Position numbers and translations under genes: made by a program
Assembly (NCBI RefSeq): GCF_938039245.1
Contig: NZ_CALHVN010000002.1
Location: 57,398 to 121,397, forward strand
Length of the DNA: 64,000 nucleotides
From: an uncultured Campylobacter sp.
GTDB lineage: Bacteria > Campylobacterota > Campylobacteria > Campylobacterales > Campylobacteraceae
Direction: 5' to 3'
Notes under the pieces: generated by a model
Told to the model about the DNA's origin: nothing
The model's input: only the letters and a program-made list of their open reading frames with translations
The model's database searches: none
Part shown: piece by piece, positions 43,021 through 52,371 of the stretch
Numbering within the stretch: the stretch's first letter is position 1
Layout of the letters: every line of letters starts with the position of its first letter

Positions 43021-43230
43021 ATAAAACCAAAAACGCCTCATTTTGCTAGCGCTAAATTTGGAGCCGAAATTTGCAAATTCGACTTCAAATTCGAACGTAA
43101 AACGGCAAGGCGAAGCATTTTTGTGTTTAGACGAGGCGATTTTAAATTTGGCGACGGGAGCTACCTTGTCGGTAGTGACCGAGCCGAATTTAAAAGCAAC
43201 AAAGTATAGCGGAAAAAGACGAGCCGCTAA
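43021..43230. other. Gap between receptor 2 and binding protein 2
   Basis: About 210 bases without a gene. On the minus strand CGCCTC (43133-43138) and GAGGCG (43034-43039) could close a long loop ahead of five T, a possible but weak terminator after receptor 2. No conserved riboswitch such as a cobalamin box was recognised. Confidence 0.35.
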
Positions 43231-45516
43231 TTAAAATTTAACCTCGGCCGAAAGCATAAACGTCCTACTCTCTCCCAGCGTCAGTCCGTTTGCCGATCCG
43301 AGCACTCCGCTAGCTCCTACGCCGCCCGCTCCGTCCGCGCTTGCTGGATACATCCCCGCCCAGTATTTTTTATTAAATACGTTATTTACGTTAAACCTTA
43401 GCGTCGTTTGCTTGCCTAGCATCGCGCGACTCGTGTAGCGCACGCCAAGATCGGTCGTAAAAAAGCTAGGAATAGCGGCGGTGTTTAGATCGTCTACGTA
43501 CATCTTGCTCGTGTAGTGGAAATTTGCGCTAAACGCGAGCTTTTGGGTGCCGGGCACCGCGTAGTCAAAGAGCATGTTGGCATTCACTTTCGGTACGCCG
43601 TTTACGTATTTGCCTTCGGCCTCTTTTAGGCGCGGATTTTTAAATTTGGCGTCTATCAGCGTTACGCCGCCTAACACGCTTAGATCGCTAGTTAGCTTGC
43701 CGCCGGCCATGAGTTCTAGGCCGTGATTTACCTGATCGCCTTGGACGTCGTAAACCCCGTTAGCCTGATAGGCGATCGGACGCGAAATTTTAAACAGCGC
43801 CGCGCTCATATCGGTTTCGCCCACGCGGGCTTTGGCGCCGATTTCGTATTGTTTAGAGCGGTAAGGCTTTAAAACCACGGCCGAACCGTCGGCATTCGTG
43901 CCGCTGCCGCCTTGCTGCAAGCTATCGGCGTAAGTAAAGTATAAGCTTACGTCCTGCGCCGGATGATAAACTAGGCTGCCCGCCCAGCTAAGCCCGCTCT
44001 CGTTATATCTCGTAGTTATCGGCCTTAGAGTAGGCGGTGTGCCGCTTGCTACCGGACGGCCGCGCTCTTTTATCCATGCGTTTGAGAGGCTTAGCATGAG
44101 GCTAAATTGATCGTTTATCGTGATGTCGTCTAGCACGGAGATATTAAACATATCAGTCGTGCTTAGCTTGTATAGATCCGAGCCGCGCTTTGCGTTTGAG
44201 CCTGAATAAACGCGCGGGCTATATAAATTTCCGCCGCCTATCCAGGGCTGCGTAGAGACGTTTTTATAGCGATACTGCACGTATCGGTAGCCGTTTGCCT
44301 GCACGCTAAAATCGTGATTTAGCCCCAAAGTATCAAAGTCGGTGACCGCTTTTAGATAGCCGCTAGGCAGATCAAATCTATACGCCGCGGTCGCTCCGCC
44401 GCTATGGCGCGTGACGTAGTCGCCGTCTCTTTGATAGGTCACGCCCTGAAAGGTTCTACCGCGCGGTATGAGGTAGTTTACGACGCCGTGAGTGTGACGG
44501 TCGGCGCGCTGAAACTGCATGCCTCCCTCAAAATACCAATGCTCAAGCGGTGCGTATTTAAATTTCGCGCTTGCCGTCGTGGTTTTTAGAGTCATGCCGC
44601 CAAAACTCTGCCCCAAGCCCTTAGCCTTGCTATCCACGGCCTTTGGTACGTAAAGTCCGCTTGATAGCTTGCCGTTTGTTACGCCAAGGGCTAATTGCCC
44701 CGCAAAGCCCGCGGTGTTGTGCTCGTAATAGCTAGCCGCCGTCTCAAAAGTAAGCGCATCGGTCGGATAAAACTCCAAAACCACGCTAGCTAGGTGGCGC
44801 TGATGATTGCTGTCTTTTACCTGCTTCGCGCCGTCGCTACCGTAAAAAACGGCTCGGTAGCCGAATTTATCAAATTTCATAGAGCTATCAAAACCTAGGC
44901 CGAAATTTGCGCGGCTAGTGTAGTCCGCCCAAACGGTTTGCTGATTTTCGGTCGGGCGCTTTCTGGTGTAGCTAAAAATGCCGACCGGATTTTGCGCTCC
45001 GTAAAGCGAGCCCGCGATGCCGTTTTGCACCTGGAAACTCTCAAACATCGCCATAGGTATCGCAGTCGTCGAGATAGTATAAAAGCCGTCCCAGAAGCTA
45101 TTACCCACGACGCTGCCCTCAAATCCGCGCGTTTGCGGGCGTCCAACCGTCGCGCCGCCTCGCATCTGAATTTGCGCTGACGGGAAAAATTTAACCGCCT
45201 CTTCGTAGCCCGTTACGCCTTGGTGGTTCATTATCTCCTTGCTTACGGTGTTGATTTGGTAGGGTAAATTTATGACCTTTTTGCCCGCTAGCATGCCTTG
45301 CTGGACGTTTTTGGTCAAAAATCCTTCGCTGATGCCGCTTTCGCTGATGTTGTCGCCGACGCTGTTTATCTCGACGCCGCCAAGCTCGACGTTTCCTGCG
45401 GCGCTTGCTTGATTTGCGCTTTTAGAAGCGGGCGCCGCGCTAGCCTCGGCGGCGTTTGCCTGCGCGGAAAATACCGCCAATACGGCGCACGCAGCAAGGG
45501 AAATTTTACCTTTCAT
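43231..45516 (-). CDS. TonB-dependent outer-membrane receptor, copy 2
   Basis: 761 aa. Signal peptide MKGKISLAACAVLAVFSAQANA, then a Ser/Ala-rich linker absent from copy 1, then the same plug blocks (GDNISESGISEG, GRPQTRGFEGSVVGN, VQNGIAGSLYGAQNPVGIFSYTRKRP) and the same barrel end (TFMLSAEVKF). First gene of the minus-strand locus. The paralogues differ most in extracellular loop regions, consistent with different ligands. RBS AAGGAGCTTAA is shared with copy 1. Confidence 0.93.
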   Translation of the reverse strand: MKGKISLAACAVLAVFSAQANAAEASAAPASKSANQASAAGNVELGGVEINSVGDNISESGISEGFLTKNVQQGMLAGKKVINLPYQINTVSKEIMNHQGVTGYEEAVKFFPSAQIQMRGGATVGRPQTRGFEGSVVGNSFWDGFYTISTTAIPMAMFESFQVQNGIAGSLYGAQNPVGIFSYTRKRPTENQQTVWADYTSRANFGLGFDSSMKFDKFGYRAVFYGSDGAKQVKDSNHQRHLASVVLEFYPTDALTFETAASYYEHNTAGFAGQLALGVTNGKLSSGLYVPKAVDSKAKGLGQSFGGMTLKTTTASAKFKYAPLEHWYFEGGMQFQRADRHTHGVVNYLIPRGRTFQGVTYQRDGDYVTRHSGGATAAYRFDLPSGYLKAVTDFDTLGLNHDFSVQANGYRYVQYRYKNVSTQPWIGGGNLYSPRVYSGSNAKRGSDLYKLSTTDMFNISVLDDITINDQFSLMLSLSNAWIKERGRPVASGTPPTLRPITTRYNESGLSWAGSLVYHPAQDVSLYFTYADSLQQGGSGTNADGSAVVLKPYRSKQYEIGAKARVGETDMSAALFKISRPIAYQANGVYDVQGDQVNHGLELMAGGKLTSDLSVLGGVTLIDAKFKNPRLKEAEGKYVNGVPKVNANMLFDYAVPGTQKLAFSANFHYTSKMYVDDLNTAAIPSFFTTDLGVRYTSRAMLGKQTTLRFNVNNVFNKKYWAGMYPASADGAGGVGASGVLGSANGLTLGESRTFMLSAEVKF

Positions 45517-45568
45517 TTAAGCTCCTTATTAAAATTTTATAAAAATATTCTATTTTATATTTTTATAT

Positions 45569-45657
45569 GCGGAATATTATATTTTATTTGCTTAATACGC
45601 GTTTATAAACGATATAATTTTAAAATTTATATAAATTTACATTTATCTTTTAGCGGC
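45569..45657 (-). promoter_or_regulatory. Promoter/operator block of receptor 2 (duplicated)
   Basis: Counterpart of 41754-41843. On the minus strand TATAAT (within AAATATAATATTCC) is a good -10 and TATTAAGC lies near the -35 position. The palindromic GTTTATAAAC (45601-45610) and TTTATATAAATTTAC further upstream are operator candidates. Confidence 0.65.
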
Positions 45658-45792
45658 AAATGCGACTAAAATTTAAATATAAAAATAAAATAGGACGAAA
45701 ACGGCGACGGCTAAATTTGAGCTTATGAATTAACTTATTTGTAAGCGGCGATTAAGTAAAATCACCGCTTAAATTTTACGAAAAGGACGGCG

Positions 45793-46953
45793 GTGCAAGT
45801 AGATAAGTGCATATTTTTTTCCTGCGTCGCGCTGATTGCGGTTAGCGCGGTGTTTTCGCTCTCCTTGCCGGTTTTTACGGTGCTTTACTTTAACTACGAG
45901 CCTTATCATTTTTTCGTTAGACAGCTAGCAGTCGGCGTCATAGGGATATTTTTGATGTGGGGCATTTCGCGCCTAGATCCCGATAAATCTTTGGTTTGGA
46001 TAGGATTTTGCCTTTTTGGTTTTTGCGCTATAGCTATGGGCGCGATGCATGCCCTGCCTAGCTCGCTAGTTACCGATGCCGGCGGTGCTAAGCGCTGGAT
46101 ACGCTTGCCTGGATTTTCTCTAGCGCCGGTGGAGTTTTTTAAGATCGGCTTTGTTTATTTTCTAGCGTGGAGTTTTACGCGAAAGATTGACGGCACGAAA
46201 AAGAGCCTGAAGGAAGAATTCGGGCTTATCTTGCCCTATCTTTTTTTATTTTTGGTGGCCGTTTATCTCATCGCCATACTTCAAAACGACCTAGGCCAAG
46301 TCGTAGTTTTGGCTCTCACGCTTGCGGTGATGATGTTTTTTGCCGGTACCAGTTTTAGATTATTTGCCATCGGTATAGGGCTTGCTGTTATGCTGGCTAG
46401 TATCGCTATCGTCACGTCAGAACACAGGATAGCTCGTATAAAATCATGGTGGGGAACGATACAAAATATGGTCTTATCCATCTTGCCAGATGGAATGGCT
46501 GCGGCCCTGCGCGTCGAGGATACGGGCGAGGCGTATCAAATTTCGCACTCGTTAAATGCGATAAAGCACGGCGGATTTTTCGGCGAGGGGCTGGGCGCGG
46601 GCGTGTTTAAGCTGGGATTTTTGAGCGAGGTTCACACCGACTTCGTGCTAGCCGGTATCGCCGAGGAGATCGGGGTGCTTGGGATTTTTGTCATAACGGG
46701 AGTGATAGTATTTTTGCTTTATAGGATATTTCGCGTATCTGCTAAGGTAGAAAATAAAGTCTATCATCTTTTTACGTTAGGCGTGGGGCTTCTCATCTCA
46801 TTTTCGTTTTTGATGAACTCCTACGGCATCACCTCTATCACGCCGATCAAAGGCATCGCCGTACCGTTTCTAAGCTACGGCGGAAGCTCCATTTTAGCGC
46901 TTTGCATCGGTATCGGTATGGTGCTGTCGGTTAGTAAAAAGGTCAAAGACTAG
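45793..46953 (+). CDS. ftsW: FtsW/RodA/SpoVE-family peptidoglycan glycosyltransferase
   Basis: 386 aa with about ten membrane helices. SEDS-family blocks: GGAKRWIRLPGFSLAPVEFFKIG, LQNDLGQVVVLALTLAVMMFFAG, FVLAGIAEEIGVLGIFVI, and SITPIKGIAVPFLSYGGSS near the C-terminus. Polymerises lipid II with a partner class B PBP. GTG start at 45793 with AAGGAC upstream. The murG gene follows, which favours FtsW over RodA. It diverges from receptor 2. Confidence 0.9.
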   Translation: MQVDKCIFFSCVALIAVSAVFSLSLPVFTVLYFNYEPYHFFVRQLAVGVIGIFLMWGISRLDPDKSLVWIGFCLFGFCAIAMGAMHALPSSLVTDAGGAKRWIRLPGFSLAPVEFFKIGFVYFLAWSFTRKIDGTKKSLKEEFGLILPYLFLFLVAVYLIAILQNDLGQVVVLALTLAVMMFFAGTSFRLFAIGIGLAVMLASIAIVTSEHRIARIKSWWGTIQNMVLSILPDGMAAALRVEDTGEAYQISHSLNAIKHGGFFGEGLGAGVFKLGFLSEVHTDFVLAGIAEEIGVLGIFVITGVIVFLLYRIFRVSAKVENKVYHLFTLGVGLLISFSFLMNSYGITSITPIKGIAVPFLSYGGSSILALCIGIGMVLSVSKKVKD

Positions 46954-47391
46954 GTTTTAGCCTAAATTTAGCTTGGCGATAAAACGGGAGATTTGCCCAC
47001 TTTGCCGGTAGGTTTTCTAGCTAGACTCGGCTTTTGGCTAGACGGTTTGTTTGCGGCTAAATTTAGCTGCAAAAGCGGCTTTTACCTCGGAAAATCTAGT
47101 AAATTTACGCGGCGTCCTAGCAAAAGATCTAAAACCTAGGCTTTAAAGAGCAAACTCGGATAGCGGGCAACCGTCCGGTTTTTAGATTGTAAACGCCTGC
47201 CGCATCTAGCGGGTCAGGCGAGTTTAAACGGGCGATTTGCGTTTAAATTTAGCCGAAACTGCGCTGCCTAAATCCGTCGCCGTATATTTACCGTGGCAAA
47301 TCGCTGCTAGGCGGCAGTAAAATTTACGCTACTTTGGGGCGAAATTTAAACGGCCTTTGCGCCGATTTTACTTAAATTTATTAGGCAAAAA
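46954..47391. other. Gap between ftsW and murG
   Basis: About 440 bases without a supported gene. CGCCTGCCGC (47194-47203) and GCGGGTCAGGCG (47209-47220) form a strong hairpin with loop ATCTA and a 2-base bulge, but only AGTTT follows. The gap is long for two genes that are usually adjacent. Confidence 0.4.
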
Positions 47392-48468
47392 ATGAAAAAC
47401 GAAAACTTAAATTTAACCGTCGGCAATACGCGCAGTAGCGCCGTAGTGGTCTGCGGCGGCGGTACCGGCGGACATCTAGCCATCGCAAAAGCCCTAAACG
47501 AGGAGCTCGTAGCGCGGGGCGAGAGAACGATATTTATCGGGTCTAGCAGCGGGCAGGATAAGATGTGGTTTGAAAAAGACGCGAGCTTTAGCGAGAAAAT
47601 TTTCTTACCGAGCGGCGGAGTGGTAAATAAAAAGGGATTGGGTAAATTTTCGGCATTATTAAATATTTTTAAACTAGCGTTTAAATGCCGTAAAATTTTT
47701 AAAGAACATGGCGTAAAAGCCGTGGTAAGCGTAGGCGGATATAGCGCTGCGCCTGCGGCATTTGCGGCGATCATCTCGCGAAAGCCGCTTTTTATCCACG
47801 AGCAAAACGCCGTGATCGGCAGTTTAAATAAGCTTTTAAAACCGTTTGCAAAGGGCTTTTTTAGCTCTTATTTTAAGCCTATTTTTAGTTATCCCGTCTC
47901 GCAAAGGTTTTTTGATACGGCTCGCATTAGGGAAAATTTAAAAACTATTATATTTCTAGGCGGTTCGCAAGGCGCGGCTGCTATAAATAATCTAGCGTTA
48001 AATTTGGCTCCAAACCTACGCCAAAAAGGTATAAAAATCATACATCAATGCGGTAAAAACTCGCTAGAAAGTCTGCGCGCCCAATACGATAAACTCGGCT
48101 TCATCGGCGATGAGCTAGAGCTTTTTGCTTTTGATCCTAAGATCGAGCTAAAGATGCGCGAGGCCGATATCGCCGTGAGCCGAGCGGGAGCCAGCACGCT
48201 GTGGGAACTCGCGGCAAACGCGCTGCCTAGCGTATTTGTGCCCTATCCGTACGCCGCAAACAACCATCAGGTTTATAACGCTAAATTTCTCGTGGATCAA
48301 AATTTAGCTAAATTTTGTTTTCAAAAAGGCGGAGAGATAGATGCTAGCGAGGCCTTAGGTCTAATAGAGAGCATGAATATAAATGCCGTCTCAAGCGCGC
48401 TTGGCGGACAAATAGTAAATGGCGGCGCACGAGAAATCATAAATGAAATATTAAAAAATATAAAATAA
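47392..48468 (+). CDS. murG: UDP-GlcNAc--undecaprenyl-PP-MurNAc-pentapeptide GlcNAc transferase
   Basis: Converts lipid I to lipid II on the inner face of the membrane. VCGGGTGGHLAIAKAL is the N-terminal glycine loop; VSVGGYSAAPAAFAAII, FIHEQNAVIGSLNKLL and SRAGASTLWELAANALPSVFVPYPYAANNHQ (UDP-GlcNAc binding) are hallmarks. 358 aa. The N-terminus has about 15 extra residues before the first strand. Supplies the substrate for the FtsW-type enzyme upstream. Confidence 0.96.
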   Translation: MKNENLNLTVGNTRSSAVVVCGGGTGGHLAIAKALNEELVARGERTIFIGSSSGQDKMWFEKDASFSEKIFLPSGGVVNKKGLGKFSALLNIFKLAFKCRKIFKEHGVKAVVSVGGYSAAPAAFAAIISRKPLFIHEQNAVIGSLNKLLKPFAKGFFSSYFKPIFSYPVSQRFFDTARIRENLKTIIFLGGSQGAAAINNLALNLAPNLRQKGIKIIHQCGKNSLESLRAQYDKLGFIGDELELFAFDPKIELKMREADIAVSRAGASTLWELAANALPSVFVPYPYAANNHQVYNAKFLVDQNLAKFCFQKGGEIDASEALGLIESMNINAVSSALGGQIVNGGAREIINEILKNIK

Positions 48469-49401
48469 ATCGGGACATAAAGCCTGAAATATAAACCAAG
48501 CGTCTAGGGCGGCTATGCTTAGGTTTGATGCGCAAAACGGTGCAAATACGGCAAAAGTCTAAATCCGTAGCTTGGCGGTCGTCAAAAATAACTGCGCCGA
48601 TTAGCGCGGCGGAATAGCTTTGCTGCTTTGTTTTATCAGATCAAAACTCGGCTAGCAAAACGTCAAAATCCAGACTAAACAAAATGAGTCTGCCGGACGA
48701 GCAAGAAGCCCCAAAACCTCGCAAATACGGTAAAAATCCGTGGTAAAATCTAAATTTGCGGCTTGTAGCGCGTCTAAAATATCTTTATAGCTAGAAGCGA
48801 AATTCGGTGTTTTTGCTCGCGGAAAATTTTAAGCAAATACGTAAAACGTAATCTTAGGCGCTATCAAAACCTGCTTTTGCGAGTCGGCAAATTTCTAAAA
48901 ATGGCGAGGCTGACGGCGACTTACCTTAGTAGCGGCAAAACGGCGCTTGCTTAGTCTGTGTTTTGCCTATTTTTATTAACGGCGGCATCCTTGCATAGCT
49001 TATCTTGCTATCTGCAAATGCGGTAAATTTATGCTTTGTTTAGGCGCTATTTTGAGCGCGGGCATGGTTAGGTAAAATGTCTAGGATTAGCCGTTTAGGC
49101 TCATATAAGCCTATAAAATCGGTGCCAGTAGAGCGTGGCTCAGGTGTTTTGAATCTACGGTAAGGGCGGTAAAATTTCACGTTTGCGCTAATAGGCAAAA
49201 GCATAACTTAACGCCTAGTCTTAGTTCTTTTTTGCGCTTTGATTTTATAGACTGACAAAATGCATCTTATGCCTATTTTTGCCGCAATAGACAGCAAAGG
49301 CGTTTGAGAAATTTACGCGTAAATCATGCGTGGCGAGCTAGCGTTACCGATTTTCATGCCTTTATGAAATCTCGTAAATTCCATAAAAATAGCTCCACGC
49401 G
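48469..49401. other. Long gene-free gap (0.9 kb)
   Basis: No open frame with a ribosome site or protein-like composition on either strand. Contains AAATACGGCAAAAGTC, AAATACGGTAAAAATCCG and TCTACGGTAAGGGCGGTAAAA, echoing words in 30398-31573. Could be decayed genes or diverged repeats. Confidence 0.4.
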
Positions 49402-49908
49402 CTAGAGCAAACCTCGCTGAAGTTTATGCACTAGCTCGTCGTAGCCGATATCCGCATCGGCTAAAATTTGCCCCAGCAGCTTGCCTGAAGCCTCCATGTC
49501 GCCGCTTTTTTCAGCCTCAAGTAGCTGCCTATATACGCCTTCGATAAATTTGACGCCCTCAGGGTTTGGTTTACGGCGGACGGAGTAGTAGCCGATGATC
49601 TCGCCGTTAGCGTCTAGCGAAGCCGTAATGTTAGCAAATACCCAGTAAAATCCGCCGTCAAAGCTCTTGTTCTTAACGAATGCAAAGATTTCATGCTTTG
49701 CCTTGATACGCTCCCACAGCAGCTTAAACACGATGCGCGGCATATCGGGGTGCCTGATGATGTTGTGCGGCTTGTGTAAAAGCTGCTCTTGCGTAGCGCC
49801 GACGATCTTTAAAAACGGCTGATTGCAGTAGGTTATTCTGCCCTTTAGATCGGTTTTTGATACGATAAAATCTTCTTCTTTTACGAAATATTCTTTACTC
49901 TCGTTCAC
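49402..49908 (-). CDS. PAS-domain signalling protein, Aer/CetB-like
   Basis: 168 aa. PAS domain at about residues 10-115: KTDLKGRITYCNQPFLKIVGATQEQLLHKPHNIIRHPDMPRIVFKLLW, then KNKSFDGGFYWVFANITASLDANGEIIGYYSVRRKP. This matches the FAD-binding PAS of Aer-type energy-taxis sensors; in C. jejuni stand-alone PAS proteins (CetB/CetC) partner a separate transducer. I start at GTG 49908, with AAGG six bases upstream, because the TTG at 49932 overlaps the -10 box. No transducer gene is adjacent. Confidence 0.85.
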   Translation of the reverse strand: MNESKEYFVKEEDFIVSKTDLKGRITYCNQPFLKIVGATQEQLLHKPHNIIRHPDMPRIVFKLLWERIKAKHEIFAFVKNKSFDGGFYWVFANITASLDANGEIIGYYSVRRKPNPEGVKFIEGVYRQLLEAEKSGDMEASGKLLGQILADADIGYDELVHKLQRGLL

Positions 49909-49931
49909 TTTATACCTTAAATTTTTTGGCA

Positions 49932-49937
49932 ATTATA
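49932..49937 (-). promoter_or_regulatory. TATAAT -10 box of the PAS gene
   Basis: On the minus strand GGTTATAATTGCC holds a perfect TATAAT 23 bases before the GTG start. Its position excludes the upstream TTG as start codon. Confidence 0.6.
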
Positions 49938-50125
49938 ACCAAATATTACGCAAATGTAGCTTACTAGCCTTTTCAAATTTAGCATTCGGCGAGCATGACA
50001 AGCGTCTTTTAGGTCAAATTTGACGCCGTAAATTTAAGGGTAGGGCGAGCGGATTTTACTATGTAGATTGGAGTGATATCTTAAAAACTCGGCGGCAAAT
50101 TTAACTCCGCCGCCGAACCGAAATA

Positions 50126-50153
50126 AAATTTAAGCCCAAAAAGGCTTAAATTT
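50126..50153 (-). terminator. Terminator of htpG
   Basis: AAATTTAAGCC (50126-50136) pairs perfectly with GGCTTAAATTT (50143-50153), loop of 6. On the minus strand it overlaps the htpG stop and is followed by TATTTCGG. Stable and well placed, although the T-run is short. Confidence 0.65.
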
Positions 50154-52005
50154 AGATCGCTTTTAGCAAGACTTTAGTTAGTTTTTTGCTAAATGCCGAT
50201 GGATCGTCTATCGAGACGCCTTCGTTTAGCTTGGCCATATCTAAAAGCAGCTCCGCCGCGTCATAAATCATCGCCTCGTTTTGAGATAGCTTTTCAAAGA
50301 GTTCGTGCTTTGGATTTATCTCCAGTATCGGCAAAATTTTACCCGCACTATGCCCCATCTGCTTTAGCATCATCTGCGTAGCGTAGTCGGGATCGTTTTT
50401 ATCGTAAACTATGACGGCGGCACTTTCGCTTAAGCGCGAGCTTAGCTTCACGTCCTTGACTTCGTCTTTTAGTATCTCTTTCATCTTAGCTAGCAGCGCG
50501 GCGAATTTACCCTCGTCGGCTTCGTCTTTTTCAGGCTTGATCTCGGCGTCGATATCGGTGTGATTTACCGCTTTTATCGGCGTTTTGTCGTAGTCTTGGA
50601 CCATCGGCATGACGATAGAGTCTATCTCCTCGTCCATGATGAGCACTTCTATGCCTTCAGCCTTAAAGCTCTCTAAAAGCGGCGAATTTCTTAGCATCGT
50701 TTCGTTGTTTCCGCTGATGTAGTAGATAGATTTTTGACCTTCTTTCATCGCGTCTTTATACTCTTTTAGACTGACTAGTCCCTCGCGCTTGCTTGATTTA
50801 AAGAGGCAAAGGTCTAAAATTTGCTCCTTTTCGCTGCTAAATCCGTAAAGCCCCTCTTTGATCACCTTGCCGAATATTTTATAAAATTTAATGTATTTTT
50901 CTCTATCTTTTTCTTTTAGCTTAGCTAGTTCGCCCAGGATTTTCTTGACGCTTTGCTCTTTGACGCTGCGCATTATGCTGTTTTCTTGCAGGATTTCGCG
51001 GCTGACGTTTAGCGGTAGGTCCTCAACGTCGATGATACCGCGTACGAATCTAAGATAAGGCGGCAGCATCTCTTTGGCGTCGTCGCTGATAAATACGCTT
51101 TTGACGTAGAGTTTCACGCCGCTTTGATAATCCACGCGAAATAGATCAAACGGCTCTGACGCCGGCACGAAAAATAGGGTAGTGTACTCGATCTTACCCT
51201 CGGCCTTTGTGTGTACGCAAAGTAGCGGATCTTCGCTGTCGTGCGAGATTTGCTTATAAAAGTCGTTGTAGTCGGCGTCTTTTAGCGCGCTTTTACTCAT
51301 TTTCCAAAGCGCGGAGGCTTTATTTATCTGCACGTTTTTGGTCTCGTACGAGCCCTCTTTTTCGCCCTCTTTAGGCGGCACGTACTCTTCTTTATCCGCA
51401 AATATCGGATACGGGATATGGTTGGAGTATTTTTTGACGATGTTTTCTATGCGGTAGGACTCGGCAAACTCGTCGTCCTTTAGATAAAGCGTGATCGAGG
51501 TGCCGTGGCTATCTTTTTGCGCGGGCGAGATTTCGTAGGTTTTCGCATCCGAGCTCCACATAAAGGCTTCCTCGCCAAGCGCTTTTTTACTCACGACCTC
51601 GATCTTATCCGCAACCATAAACGCCGAATAAAACCCGACGCCAAACTGCCCAATGAGCGCGCTATCTTTTTTAGCTTGGCCGCTTAGTTTATCCAAAAAG
51701 CCCTTTGTACCGCTTCTAGCGATGGTGCCGAGGTTGTTTATTAGCTCCTCTTTGTCCATGCCGATGCCGTTATCGCTGATGGTTAGCGTCTTTTTTTCTT
51801 TGTTTATTTTGATATCGATTCGCGGGGAGTAGCTTAGGCTTTTGTACGCGTCGTCCGTGAGGCATAGGTAGTTTAGCTTATCTAGCGCGTCGCTTGCGTT
51901 TGAGATGAGCTCGCGCAAAAATATCTCTTTGTTCGAGTAAAGCGAGTGTATCATCAAATTTAACAGCTCGTTTACCTCGGTTTGAAATTCAAATTTTTCG
52001 CTCAT
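50152..52005 (-). CDS. htpG: Molecular chaperone HtpG (Hsp90)
   Basis: Cytosolic ATP-dependent chaperone, 617 aa. N-terminal GHKL ATPase: EIFLRELISNASDALDKL, TISDNGIGMDKEELINNLGTIARSG and IGQFGVGFYSAFMVAD. Middle domain with LFFVPASEPFDLF and YVKSVFISDD, LRFVRGIIDVEDLPLNVSRE. C-terminal dimerisation domain ends LTKVLLKAI. ATG at 52005, RBS AAAGGAC. Single-gene unit. Confidence 0.97.
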   Translation of the reverse strand: MSEKFEFQTEVNELLNLMIHSLYSNKEIFLRELISNASDALDKLNYLCLTDDAYKSLSYSPRIDIKINKEKKTLTISDNGIGMDKEELINNLGTIARSGTKGFLDKLSGQAKKDSALIGQFGVGFYSAFMVADKIEVVSKKALGEEAFMWSSDAKTYEISPAQKDSHGTSITLYLKDDEFAESYRIENIVKKYSNHIPYPIFADKEEYVPPKEGEKEGSYETKNVQINKASALWKMSKSALKDADYNDFYKQISHDSEDPLLCVHTKAEGKIEYTTLFFVPASEPFDLFRVDYQSGVKLYVKSVFISDDAKEMLPPYLRFVRGIIDVEDLPLNVSREILQENSIMRSVKEQSVKKILGELAKLKEKDREKYIKFYKIFGKVIKEGLYGFSSEKEQILDLCLFKSSKREGLVSLKEYKDAMKEGQKSIYYISGNNETMLRNSPLLESFKAEGIEVLIMDEEIDSIVMPMVQDYDKTPIKAVNHTDIDAEIKPEKDEADEGKFAALLAKMKEILKDEVKDVKLSSRLSESAAVIVYDKNDPDYATQMMLKQMGHSAGKILPILEINPKHELFEKLSQNEAMIYDAAELLLDMAKLNEGVSIDDPSAFSKKLTKVLLKAI

Positions 52006-52371
52006 TTTTTCGTCCTTTGTTTAAAATTTTTGGCAGATTATAGCACAAAGTGCTAAGAATATCTTTAAACTTGATACGATTACTATCAACTTACCTAAAT
52101 CATTGTCCTAAATTTAGTTATAAAGACGGCATAAATACGAAAGCTGAATTTAAATTTGGAACGATAGTTGCTAAATCGCTTACGAATAGACAAAACGGCT
52201 TTACCGCCATAAGCGCTTAGATTTTTTTGGGTAGCAAATGCGGTAAAACGAGGCGGATTTGGACGCGCGAGGCTAAAATTTATGTAAGCTAGGCGCGCGG
52301 CTTGCTAAGCTAAATTTAGCAAGCCTATCCAAAGATGCTTGCCGAACAAACAGACTAATAAGGAAAAGTAA
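52006..52371. other. Gap between htpG and flgF with a sigma-54 promoter
   Basis: 366 bases between divergent genes; no gene seen. Holds the sigma-54 promoter described at 52158-52171 and the htpG upstream region on the other strand. The flgF leader would be about 190 bases long. Confidence 0.5.
52158..52171 (+). promoter_or_regulatory. Sigma-54 promoter of the flgF-like gene
   Basis: TTTGGAACGATAGTTGCTAAA has GG (52158-52159) and GC (52170-52171) 10 bases apart, a near-ideal Campylobacter RpoN site. It lies about 200 bases before the flgF-like start codon. Confidence 0.85.

Noticed and set aside
43021..43230. Cobalamin riboswitch in the gap downstream of receptor 2
   Set aside because: None of the conserved B12-box sequence could be recognised on either strand.
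47194..47220. GC-rich hairpin between ftsW and murG as a third copy of the stem-loop element
   Set aside because: The loop is ATCTA, not TACGT, and the flanking words of the element are absent.
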